64,000 nt of DNA from Marinobacter profundi (GTDB lineage: Bacteria > Pseudomonadota > Gammaproteobacteria > Pseudomonadales > Oleiphilaceae): positions 1-64,000 of the forward strand of contig NZ_KZ319369.1 of NCBI RefSeq assembly GCF_002744715.1, read 5' to 3'. The notes under the pieces are model-generated. The model did not search any database, was not told the DNA's origin, and saw only the letters and a list, made by a program, of their open reading frames with translations. The translations under genes were made by a program, and so were the position numbers. Positions within the stretch are counted from its first letter, which is position 1. Every line of letters starts with the position of its first letter. Positions 1 to 7,585 of this stretch are shown here, piece by piece.

Positions 1-160
1 ATTTGCCGGTTAAAACCAAGATCGGCAAAAATCAGCGCTTATTCAGACCTTCCATAGATATAATTTATAGCGCTGGTTCGGAAATTGATCAACGGGAGTT
101 TGCGGATGCAGCGCGCTATAATCGCCCCGGCCTGAATCCTCTGCAACCGGAAGGCAAGTT

Positions 161-925
161 ATGATCCGACTGAAGATGAGTCCCCTGGTGGAATCCGCCA
201 CCCTGCTGCGTCGCGCGGGCGTTGTGCTGGGTTCGGTCGGGTTGACCGCGCTTTACTCCCTGCTGGTTCTGCTGCGAGCCCTGTTTGGCCGCCTTGACCG
301 GCGCATTGTCGACCAGTACACCCGGGAGTGGTCGGCGGCGCTACTGCGCCTGGTGCGGGCGAATCTGACGGTCCGGGGCGCCGTGCCGGATTTTGCCGAC
401 GGCCGCCGTTATATCATCATGTGTACCCACGCCAGCCACTATGATATTCCGGCCAGTTTTGTGTCCTTGCCGGGCTCCATCCGGATGCTCGCGAAAAAGG
501 AGCTGTTCGGCATTCCGTTGCTGGGGCAGGCGATGCGGGCGGCGGAGTTTCCTTCAGTGGACCGGGCCAATCGTCACCGGGCCGTACAGGATCTGAAAAA
601 AGCCCGCGAGATGATGGAGAGCGGCATTGTTTTGTGGGCCGCGCCGGAGGGCACCCGGTCGCCGGATGGCCGGTTGTTGCCATTCAAGAAGGGCTGTTTC
701 CACCTGGCTCTGGATACCGAGGCGGTGATCGTGCCGGTTGCCATCCGTGGTATTCACCGGGTGTTGCCGGCGCGAACCTGGCAGATCAATCTTGGCCAGC
801 CGGTGGATGTCCGGGTGGGGCGGCCAATCGATACGGCAGGCAGGGATAAAGAGGCGTTGGCGGAGCTGATGCAGGAAGTCCGCAGCAGCCTCGAGGAACT
901 GCTGGGGAACGGCGAGGCGGAATAG
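161..925 (+). CDS. PlsC-family lysophospholipid acyltransferase (1-acylglycerol-3-phosphate acyltransferase type)
   Basis: A 254-residue protein that probably transfers a fatty acyl chain to a lysophospholipid at the inner face of the cytoplasmic membrane, as in phosphatidic acid synthesis. The N-terminus has a hydrophobic stretch at about residues 21-42 that could anchor it. The two hallmark acyltransferase blocks are visible: HX4D at residues 90-95 (HASHYD) and EGTRS at 163-167. Length fits the PlsC family. The ATG at 161 follows a purine-rich GGAAGG sequence; an in-frame ATG at 176 is possible. It stands alone, convergent with the cation exchanger gene. A genome usually has several paralogues, so whether this is the housekeeping PlsC cannot be told. 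Confidence 0.88.
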   Translation: MIRLKMSPLVESATLLRRAGVVLGSVGLTALYSLLVLLRALFGRLDRRIVDQYTREWSAALLRLVRANLTVRGAVPDFADGRRYIIMCTHASHYDIPASFVSLPGSIRMLAKKELFGIPLLGQAMRAAEFPSVDRANRHRAVQDLKKAREMMESGIVLWAAPEGTRSPDGRLLPFKKGCFHLALDTEAVIVPVAIRGIHRVLPARTWQINLGQPVDVRVGRPIDTAGRDKEALAELMQEVRSSLEELLGNGEAE

Positions 926-945
926 CGTCCGCCCCGCCCTCCGGG

Positions 946-1917
946 TCAGCGCAGTACCGTGGAAACCAGGTAGGCGGTATAGCCGACGTAGCTGGCCAGC
1001 AGGATTCCCCCCTCAAGCCGGTTGATGCGGCCTTTCGGGCGGATCAGCCCGTAGCCCATGAGGAACAGCAGGGCAGTCAGGGCGGTCATGACCGACCAGT
1101 CCCGGTACAGCACTTCCATGTCCACGGCGAGCGGGTGAATGGTGGCGGCCAGGCCTACCACCGCCAGGGTGTTGAAAATGCCGGAACCGAGGATGTTGCC
1201 CAGAATCAGGTCATGCTCATTTTTCTTGACCGAAGCCAGCGCAGCCGCCAGTTCCGGCAGCGAGGTGCCCACGGCCACCACAGTCAGACCGATAATCAGG
1301 TCACTGATACCCAGGCTCTGGGCGACCGTCACGGCGCCCCAGACCAGGATCCGCGAGCTGACCAGCAACAGGGCGAGCCCGGCAATCAGCCACAGGATGG
1401 CGGTTCTCAGCGGCATCGGGTGCGCCGCCAGTTCCTCTTCGGTTTCCCCGACCAGCACATCATCCTTGCCGCGGATACCCTGGAAAATCGACCAGCCCAT
1501 CACCACGCCGAACACCGCCAGCAGAATCCAGCCATCCAGGCGCGACAGCTCGCCGTCAATCAGCTGACTGCCGGCAATCAATGACAGTACAAACAGCAAC
1601 GGCAGTTCTTTGCGCAACACCTGCGAGTGCACGGCAATCGGAGCAATCAGTGCGGTCAGGCCGACGATCAGCGCAATGTTGGTGATGTTCGAGCCGTAGG
1701 CATTACCCAGGGCGAGACCGGGGTTGCCATCCGAAGCCGCCATGGCGGATACCGCCAGCTCCGGTGCCGAGGTGCCAAAGCCGATGATGACCATGCCGAT
1801 GAGCAGGGCGGGCATGCCGAGGTGCTTGGCGGTGGCTGCGGCGCCGTCCACAAACTTGTCCGCACTCCAGACCAGCAGAACCAGTCCGGCGATGATAGCA
1901 GTGACTGCCATTAACAT
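946..1917 (-). CDS. Calcium/sodium antiporter of the CaCA superfamily (CaxA/YrbG type)
   Basis: A 323-residue inner-membrane cation exchanger, probably swapping Ca2+ (or K+) for Na+ or H+. Two inverted alpha repeats are clear: GFGTSAPEL at residues 46-54 and AVGTSLPEL at 215-223, each with the acidic residue that binds cations, followed by GN-x-GSN-like motifs at 71-77 and 240-249. About ten hydrophobic segments flank an acidic cytoplasmic loop (about 150-168). The ATG at 1917 has GAGG seven bases upstream. The gene begins nine bases after the nhaD stop and in the same direction, so the two antiporters form an operon, which suits salt stress. The ion specificity is inferred from the family. 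Confidence 0.9.
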   Translation of the reverse strand: MLMAVTAIIAGLVLLVWSADKFVDGAAATAKHLGMPALLIGMVIIGFGTSAPELAVSAMAASDGNPGLALGNAYGSNITNIALIVGLTALIAPIAVHSQVLRKELPLLFVLSLIAGSQLIDGELSRLDGWILLAVFGVVMGWSIFQGIRGKDDVLVGETEEELAAHPMPLRTAILWLIAGLALLLVSSRILVWGAVTVAQSLGISDLIIGLTVVAVGTSLPELAAALASVKKNEHDLILGNILGSGIFNTLAVVGLAATIHPLAVDMEVLYRDWSVMTALTALLFLMGYGLIRPKGRINRLEGGILLASYVGYTAYLVSTVLR

Positions 1918-1926
1918 AGAAAAACC

Positions 1927-3177
1927 TCAGTTGATGAACCGGCCGAGCAGGAAAACCCCTGCATAGCCCAGGGTGTAAGCCAGGAAAAGGTGGCCAAGAT
2001 AACGTGCATAGGTGGCAAACGTCAGCCCCGGAATTTTACTCATGGCAACAATGCCGGCCGCCGAGCCAATGACCAGCAGCGAGCCGCCGACGCCAACTGC
2101 GTAGGTCAGCCCCATCCATTCGCCGGGCGACATCTCGATGCCGGCCTTGAGCAGGGCGGCGGTAAGCGGCACGTTGTCAATGATGGCGGAGAAGACGCCC
2201 ATCAGATAGTTCGCGGCGAGTGGCGGCATGACATCGTAGATGGCCACCAGCGAATGCAGAATGTCGATTTCCTTGAGCATGCCCACCAGCAGCAGGATGC
2301 CGAGGAAAAACAGCAGGGTTTCGAACTCGATCACCCGGATATACTCCAGGATCGGGTCCAGGTCGCTGTCGTCACTCATGAAGCGGGAAACCAGGAACAT
2401 GATCGACAGGCCGAACAAAAACATCAGTACTGGCGGCATGCTGAACAGCGCGTTGGCGGAGATGGTGGCCAGGATGGTGAGCAGGAACAGCGCGCCGATC
2501 ACAATATCGACCCGGCGCACGTCGTTTTTCTTGGTGGCCAGGGTCACGGTGCCGGTCATGCCGCCGGACAGCAGTACTGCCAGCAGGAAAACGGTAATCG
2601 AGGCCGGAATCGCGAGGGTCAGCAGGGTGAGGATTTCCACCTTGTCGGCGAGGAAGATCATCAGGGTGGTGACGTCACCGGTAATCAGTGATACGCCGCC
2701 GGAGTTGACCGCGAACACCACCAGGGTGATGAAACGCAAGCGTTTTTTCAGTTCCAGGTCCAGCGACAGGATGAGCGAGCATGAGACTAAAGTGGCGGTG
2801 ATATTGTCTGCCAAAGACGAGAAAATGAAACAGAACAGACCGGTCAGAAACAACAGTTTGCGCTCGCTTACCTGCCGGGGCATGATCAGATAGACCACAT
2901 TTTCAATCATACCTTTCTTGTTCAGGTAGGCGACGAACGTCATGGCCGCGACCAGGAACAGCCAGAGTCCGGCTATCTCGGCAATACTTTCCGTCAGCCC
3001 AGCCGATATCTTTGCGGTCTCCGCTTCACCGCCACTGAAAAGAAACAGCAGTACCCAGGACAGGGTGCCGAAGAACAGCGTAACCTTGGCCTTGTTGACG
3101 TGAGTGACTTCCTCGAAGATCACCCCGAGCAGGGCAAGGATGGCAAGGGCCAGCAGGGTGGATTCCAGGGCGGGCAT
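1927..3177 (-). CDS. nhaD: NhaD-type sodium/proton antiporter
   Basis: A 416-residue polytopic membrane protein of the ion transporter (IT) superfamily, matching NhaD antiporters of halophilic and marine gammaproteobacteria that export Na+ (Li+) at alkaline pH. It has about 12 hydrophobic segments and family-typical stretches such as SLADNITATLVS and AIIDNVPLTAALL, whose conserved Asp and Asn-rich breaks occur in the transport half-helices. A longer reading frame reaches 3321, but the N-terminus MPALEST, preceded by AGGA seven bases before the ATG at 3177, fits the family; the extra 48 residues would cross a 7-bp tandem repeat and look non-coding. It leads the operon with the CaCA exchanger. 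Confidence 0.9.
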   Translation of the reverse strand: MPALESTLLALAILALLGVIFEEVTHVNKAKVTLFFGTLSWVLLFLFSGGEAETAKISAGLTESIAEIAGLWLFLVAAMTFVAYLNKKGMIENVVYLIMPRQVSERKLLFLTGLFCFIFSSLADNITATLVSCSLILSLDLELKKRLRFITLVVFAVNSGGVSLITGDVTTLMIFLADKVEILTLLTLAIPASITVFLLAVLLSGGMTGTVTLATKKNDVRRVDIVIGALFLLTILATISANALFSMPPVLMFLFGLSIMFLVSRFMSDDSDLDPILEYIRVIEFETLLFFLGILLLVGMLKEIDILHSLVAIYDVMPPLAANYLMGVFSAIIDNVPLTAALLKAGIEMSPGEWMGLTYAVGVGGSLLVIGSAAGIVAMSKIPGLTFATYARYLGHLFLAYTLGYAGVFLLGRFIN

Positions 3178-3196
3178 AATCGGTCCTGATACAGTG

Positions 3197-3224
3197 GTCG
3201 TAGTTCGTAGTTCGTAGGTCGTAA
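3197..3224. repeat. Tandem heptamer repeat, four units
   Basis: Four consecutive 7-bp units of the form (G/T)TCGTA(G/A): GTCGTAG, TTCGTAG, TTCGTAG, GTCGTAA. The repeat lies about 20 bp upstream of the nhaD start, inside its likely 5' leader, in the 298-bp divergent gap between nhaD and mqo. No function is evident. The same gap contains a 7-bp inverted repeat (ATTATCC at about 3374-3380 and GGATAAT at 3392-3398) nearer mqo. Confidence 0.8.
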
Positions 3225-3475
3225 AGAGTGGCTGTAAATAGCCGGGACGCAAACGCGAGGCGGATTTTAGACCTTTGACCCGGCAGGGGCCAGTGGTCGT
3301 CGCACCAATAACCCGCGCCAACCAGTGCCGGTTGTTGTCACTGCGGTGTCAGGCAATTGAGAATCGCAATTTATTATCCGGTCAAAAAACGGGATAATCG
3401 CGCCAAAATTTCGAACAGGCCCCGCTGCTGATCGTGGCGAGGCGACAGGCTCAAAACTACTTAGGGTGATAACCA

Positions 3476-4960
3476 ATGGCCGCAAGACAGGCAGATGTGG
3501 TGCTGGTCGGAGGTGGCGTCATGAGCGCCACCCTCGGCATGATGCTCAGGCAGCTGGATCCTTCCCTGGACATCATCATGGTAGAGCGTCTCGATCACGT
3601 TGCCCATGAAAGCACCGACGGATGGAATAATGCGGGGACCGGGCACGCCGGCTACTGCGAACTGAACTACACCCCCGAAACCGACGATGGCGATGTGGCC
3701 ATCGAGCGGGCCCTGAAGATCAACGCATCGTTCGAAGTTTCCCTGCAGTTCTGGTCTTACCTGGTCGAGCAGGGCATGCTGCCGTCACCGTCTTCCTTTA
3801 TCAACCGCACACCCCACCAGAGCTTCGTCTGGGGTGACAAGGACGTGGCATTCCTCAAGCGCCGCTTCGAGAATCTGAGTGCCCACCATCTGTTCCGGGA
3901 AATGGAATACACCGAATCCCCGGATGAGCTGGCACAGTGGATGCCCCTGGTGGTCAAGCATCGCGATCCGATGCAGAAAGTGGCGGCGACCCGGGTGCGG
4001 CATGGCTCCGATGTGGATTTCGGCTCGCTGACCCGCAGCATGGTCAAGTATCTGGAGAGTACGCCCAATTTCGAGCTTATGCTCAACCATCCGGTCCATT
4101 ACCTGGCCCAACGGGATAACGGACGCTGGAAGGTGCGGGTCCGCGACCAGAAAACCGGTGAGACCAAGAAGCTGGAAGCCGGTTTCGTTTTCCTCGGCGC
4201 CGGTGGTGGTGCCCTGCCACTGCTGCAGAAATCCGGTATCGACGAAGCCAAAGGCTACGGCGGCTTCCCGGTCAGCGGCCAGTGGCTGGTCTGCCAGAAG
4301 CCGGAAATCGTGAGCCAGCACCACTCCAAGGTCTATGGCAAGGCACCCATCGGTGCGCCCCCGATGTCGGTTCCGCACCTGGACACCCGCATTATCAATG
4401 GCGAACCGGCGTTGCTGTTCGGGCCGTTTGCCGGTTTTACCACCCGCTTCCTGAAGCAGGGCTCGGTGTTTGACCTGTTCGGATCGGTCAAGCCCAACAA
4501 CCTGTGGCCGATGCTGTCGGTGAGCAAGAGCAACATGGACCTGACCCGCTACCTGATCGGCGAAGTGTTCCAGTCCCACAGCGAGCGGGTGGAATCCCTG
4601 CGCAATTTCTTCCCTGATGCCCAGGAAAGTGACTGGAAACTGCAGAATGCCGGCCAGCGGGTACAGATCATCAAGAAATCACCCGATGGCGGCGGCAAGC
4701 TGGAATTCGGCACCGAAATCGTCGCCGCCCAGGACGGTACCCTGGCTGCTCTGCTGGGCGCCTCACCGGGTGCGTCTACCGCCGCCGATGCGATGATCGA
4801 TGTGCTCAAACGCTGCTTTGCGGACAAGCTCAATACACCCGAGTGGCAGGAGCGGATGAAGGTCATGGTGCCGTCCTACGGCCAGTCCCTGGTGGAGGAT
4901 GAGGCGTTGCTGACCGAGGTCCGCCAACGGACCCTGGCGACGCTGAAGCTGGTGGACTAG
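3476..4960 (+). CDS. mqo: Malate:quinone oxidoreductase, FAD-dependent, membrane-associated
   Basis: A 494-residue peripheral membrane flavoprotein that oxidises malate to oxaloacetate and passes electrons to quinone, the TCA-cycle step that replaces NAD-malate dehydrogenase. The N-terminal Rossmann motif VVLVGGGVMSATL (residues 8-20) binds FAD, and the family signatures STDGWNNAGTGHAGYCELNYTP (in part) and the C-terminal VMVPSYGQ region are present. Length equals the usual 490-500. The ATG at 3476 follows AGGGTG by seven bases. It is a single-gene unit ending in a strong bidirectional terminator. No truncation is seen. Confidence 0.96.
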   Translation: MAARQADVVLVGGGVMSATLGMMLRQLDPSLDIIMVERLDHVAHESTDGWNNAGTGHAGYCELNYTPETDDGDVAIERALKINASFEVSLQFWSYLVEQGMLPSPSSFINRTPHQSFVWGDKDVAFLKRRFENLSAHHLFREMEYTESPDELAQWMPLVVKHRDPMQKVAATRVRHGSDVDFGSLTRSMVKYLESTPNFELMLNHPVHYLAQRDNGRWKVRVRDQKTGETKKLEAGFVFLGAGGGALPLLQKSGIDEAKGYGGFPVSGQWLVCQKPEIVSQHHSKVYGKAPIGAPPMSVPHLDTRIINGEPALLFGPFAGFTTRFLKQGSVFDLFGSVKPNNLWPMLSVSKSNMDLTRYLIGEVFQSHSERVESLRNFFPDAQESDWKLQNAGQRVQIIKKSPDGGGKLEFGTEIVAAQDGTLAALLGASPGASTAADAMIDVLKRCFADKLNTPEWQERMKVMVPSYGQSLVEDEALLTEVRQRTLATLKLVD

Positions 4961-4982
4961 GCCCCGCCGCTTCCTGGAGCGC

Positions 4983-5022
4983 AAAAAGCCCCGGCGTGCT
5001 GACCCGCACGCCGGGGCTTTTT
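4983..5022. terminator. Bidirectional intrinsic terminator between mqo and the outer-membrane barrel genes
   Basis: A perfect 17-bp stem (4983-4999 with 5006-5022) with loop TGACCC. The stem starts with five A and ends in a run of T, so it can stop transcription of mqo on the plus strand and of the barrel genes on the minus strand. Confidence 0.93.
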
Positions 5023-5038
5023 TGTGGTCGGAGTCACT

Positions 5039-5740
5039 TCAGAAAAACAGGGTGATTCCCGACGACAATTCGATATTGTGGGTCAGCTGGGACTCCCGGA
5101 TCAGGTCACTTTTGAACATGTGGTCCCGGAAGTCCACGTGTACCGTCAGCCAGTCCAGCAGGACCACCCGGAAGCCGGTGCCGAAGGTGGTGGTGAAGTT
5201 GCTCTCGCCGCCGAATTCGGTGTTGCCAACCCCGCCCACCAGGTAGAACGCCGAGTTGAACGTCAGTGAGTCGCTGAAAAATACCTCGCCGGGGAAGATG
5301 TTGTAGCCCACCAGAAAATCGTAATAGGTGTAGTCCCGGTCCGAGTCCGTCAGCAGGCGGACATTGCTGCCACTGAGTTCCTCGAAGGAAGTCAGGCCGG
5401 CCTCGGTCATGCCGTAATTGAACTGGATGAAGAAGTCCTCGGTGGCATGGAAGGCCGCGCTGACGCCCATCAGCGGTTCGCTGCTGAAGTTGTCGATGGT
5501 CATCATGCCGGCGAAGGCGCCGATTTCGAAGAACTCCGCGTCGATGTCGGCCTCCCGGATGGTCCGGGGCTGGATTTCGGGTGTGATGACCTGCACCGGT
5601 GCCGGCTTGTCGGCGGCATCGGTTTCCTGGGCGGCGGTCGGCGTGGCCAGCATCATGCTGCCGGCCAGCGCCAGGGCTGCACTGACGCCAACACTACGGT
5701 GGCCCGCTTTCAGAAGAAGGTGTTCAGACCGATTTTCCAT
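5039..5740 (-). CDS. Outer-membrane beta-barrel protein (OMP_myx-like)
   Basis: A 233-residue secreted protein. A signal peptide covers about residues 1-37 (cleavage near TAA/QE). The rest consists of alternating hydrophobic strands and ends in Leu-Phe-Phe, the C-terminal aromatic signature recognised by the BAM complex, so an eight- to ten-strand barrel is likely. It resembles the small barrels found as neighbouring pairs in myxobacterial gliding and sporulation loci (GltA/GltB type), a family assignment made by eye. The ATG at 5740 lies inside the 3' end of the SH3-barrel gene, giving a 31-nt overlap and translational coupling. It faces away from the TPR/ExbBD operon but is probably part of the same system. 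Confidence 0.75.
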   Translation of the reverse strand: MENRSEHLLLKAGHRSVGVSAALALAGSMMLATPTAAQETDAADKPAPVQVITPEIQPRTIREADIDAEFFEIGAFAGMMTIDNFSSEPLMGVSAAFHATEDFFIQFNYGMTEAGLTSFEELSGSNVRLLTDSDRDYTYYDFLVGYNIFPGEVFFSDSLTFNSAFYLVGGVGNTEFGGESNFTTTFGTGFRVVLLDWLTVHVDFRDHMFKSDLIRESQLTHNIELSSGITLFF

Positions 5741-6507
5741 TCGCTTAAACCTGTGCTGTCAGAATTGGAGTCCACCGAGTAGACACGGTACTCGGCACGG
5801 ATCAGGAAATTGCGCCCGATGTAGTAGCTGGCGCCGCCGCCAAAATGAACCGCATCGGCATCACCCAGCTCGCTGAGCAACACCTTCTGGCGGGCATCGA
5901 ACGAGAAGCGTGATACCCCGGCCACGGCATAGGGCGTCAGGTCCCAGCGATGGAAGGGCTCGAGGATCAGGTTCGCGCTGTAGTAATCGCTGGTCACCGA
6001 CTGGTTGTAGATCTTGCCGGCTTCGATTTCGGCCCCGGCCCAGGTCAGCGGGCGGAAGCCGAGGGTCAGGCTGAAGCTGGTGGATTTCTCGAACTGTCCG
6101 GTGGTGAAGCCTACCCGCCAGCTTGATGTCAGGTATTCGCCATGGCCGACTTCCGGGAGGTCGGCAGGGATGCCGGTTGGCTCCAGGGTGCGACCGAGCT
6201 GGGTTGCCTTGGTCCAGCCCTCCTCGCCGGAGGCGGCGCGCACCTTATACCAGTTGGTCTTGCGTTTGAGCAGCTCGACCTGTTCACCCTGCTCGATGAC
6301 GTGGAACACCGGGTAGCCGCGCCCGGGAGCTGTGTGGAGTTCGATGAACGGATCCACCACCTCCAGCACCGCGCCGTCGCCAGCCGTTCCGGCCTGGGCG
6401 CCCAGGCCGGGCAGGAGGAGCATGGCCATCAGCAGGGCGCGGGCATGTCCGCGCTTTCGCCCTGCCGGTGGCCTACTGTGTTCGGGTTTGTCTCTGAGTA
6501 CCGTCAT
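5710..6507 (-). CDS. SH3-domain outer-membrane beta-barrel protein
   Basis: A 265-residue envelope protein. Residues 1-39 form a signal peptide (cleavage near AQA/G). Residues about 46-104 look like a bacterial SH3 domain: a small beta fold with the stretch WYKVRAASGEEGW, typical of peptidoglycan- or peptide-binding SH3b modules. Residues about 125-265 are amphipathic strands ending in NTFF, the outer-membrane barrel signature. The protein would therefore span from the cell wall to the outer membrane. It is first in a two-gene unit with the second barrel and is divergent from the ten-gene operon, with a 384-bp shared control region. Ligand and partner are unknown. Confidence 0.75.
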   Translation of the reverse strand: MTVLRDKPEHSRPPAGRKRGHARALLMAMLLLPGLGAQAGTAGDGAVLEVVDPFIELHTAPGRGYPVFHVIEQGEQVELLKRKTNWYKVRAASGEEGWTKATQLGRTLEPTGIPADLPEVGHGEYLTSSWRVGFTTGQFEKSTSFSLTLGFRPLTWAGAEIEAGKIYNQSVTSDYYSANLILEPFHRWDLTPYAVAGVSRFSFDARQKVLLSELGDADAVHFGGGASYYIGRNFLIRAEYRVYSVDSNSDSTGLSEWKIGLNTFF

Positions 6508-6891
6508 TGTCCTGCCGTAACCGTTCCGGTCCCTGTGTAAAATAATGTTAAATCATGTAATTAATTGTTTTTGCAGAAAAAAATCACAAGTTGCTGGCGG
6601 ACTCTGACGATCAAACAGATGTTGGGCAAGGGTCTTGCAGTGATTTCTTGAGGAAAGTCACAGAAACGGCAACCGATACACTTGTGCTACTTGGCAGGCC
6701 CGCTCTCTGTGCTAGTTTGTTTAACGTTATTTAACGAATGAAACATCTTCAAAAAGAACGCTGACCTTCCAAGCGAACGGGCCATTCGAAAAGAGCCCGG
6801 GAAACGAGTCAGTGACTTCAAAAGTCAGTCCCCGGGTTGTTCATAGTCTGGAGCCAGTGGCCGTTTAACGGTCGGGCAGAGGAGCACGACG
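6508..6891. promoter_or_regulatory. Divergent control region between the barrel genes and the ten-gene envelope operon
   Basis: No gene is seen in these 384 bases. A possible plus-strand sigma-70 promoter is TTGGCA at 6691-6696 and TAGTTT at 6713-6718 with 16 bases between. Just downstream, TTTAACG occurs at 6720-6726 and 6730-6736, exactly ten bases apart, and again at 6864-6870. In the leader, CGGGC (6778-6782) can pair with GCCCG (6795-6799), or CCCGGG (6796-6801) can pair with CCCGGG (6831-6836) around an inner hairpin at 6813-6827; the two foldings exclude each other. An A+T-rich patch lies at about 6540-6590 nearest the minus-strand genes. Confidence 0.45.
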
Positions 6892-7581
6892 GTGACTGTT
6901 AGAATTCAGGGAACATGCGGCCGGTCTGGCCTGGCCGGACTGCGGGCAATGTGGCTGGTACTGCTGGCGCTGATGGTAAGCCTGCCGGCAACCGGAGCTA
7001 CCGCCGTAGAGGGTGATGAGCCTGCCAGTGAGGCTGTTGACGGTGCGGCGAAGCGCAGTGCCGCGGCGGCCACGATTGATCAGATTATTGAGACACCGCT
7101 GTCGGTGCGCAAAAGCCGTGAGCAGGCGCAGCGGGCGGTCAACGAACTGTCTCGGGATATTCAGGACCTGAAGCAGTCGGTGGTGGTACTGAACAAGGAT
7201 CTTCGCGTGCTCGAGGAGGATCTGCTGTTTCCGGCCAACACCCGGCTGAGCGTGTTCCTGTCGCTCAACGTCGGTGAATTCTTCCGCCTCGAAGGGGTCG
7301 AGCTGAAGGTGGACGGCGAAACCGTCACCAGTTACCTGTACAGCGACCGTGAGCGGGAAGCCCTCGCCAAGGGCGGCATGCACCGGCTGCACCTGGGTAA
7401 CCTCAGCGCCGGCGAGCACACCCTGTCTGCGTTCTTTATCGGGGCCGGCCCCAACGGTCGTGAATACAAGCGTGGCAGTACCCTCCGCTTCACCAAGGGC
7501 CAGGGGCCCAAGTACGTCGAGTTAAGCGTTGCCGACTCGGAAGCCCGTCAGCAGCCTGAATTCGCCGTGCGGGAGTGGTGA
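6892..7581 (+). CDS. Periplasmic coiled-coil protein, first gene of the envelope-machine operon
   Basis: A 229-residue protein of unknown function. A signal peptide spans about residues 1-38. Residues about 70-112 are heptad-like and charged (a likely coiled coil containing ELSRDIQDLKQS), and residues about 118-205 look like a compact beta-sandwich. It starts with GTG at 6892, supported by AGGAG seven bases upstream; no better start exists. The next gene begins four bases after its stop, so it is the promoter-proximal gene of the TPR-ExbBD-AgmX operon. I expect it to be a periplasmic scaffold. No catalytic motif is visible. Confidence 0.75.
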   Translation: MTVRIQGTCGRSGLAGLRAMWLVLLALMVSLPATGATAVEGDEPASEAVDGAAKRSAAAATIDQIIETPLSVRKSREQAQRAVNELSRDIQDLKQSVVVLNKDLRVLEEDLLFPANTRLSVFLSLNVGEFFRLEGVELKVDGETVTSYLYSDREREALAKGGMHRLHLGNLSAGEHTLSAFFIGAGPNGREYKRGSTLRFTKGQGPKYVELSVADSEARQQPEFAVREW

Positions 7582-7585
7582 GGTC

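Noticed and set aside
3357-3376. Fur box upstream of mqo
   Set aside because: The TGAGAATCGCAATT stretch has too few matches to the GATAAT-based consensus.
6778-6836. Cyclic-di-GMP (GEMM) riboswitch
   Set aside because: The conserved core motifs of GEMM RNAs are not present; only generic hairpins are seen.
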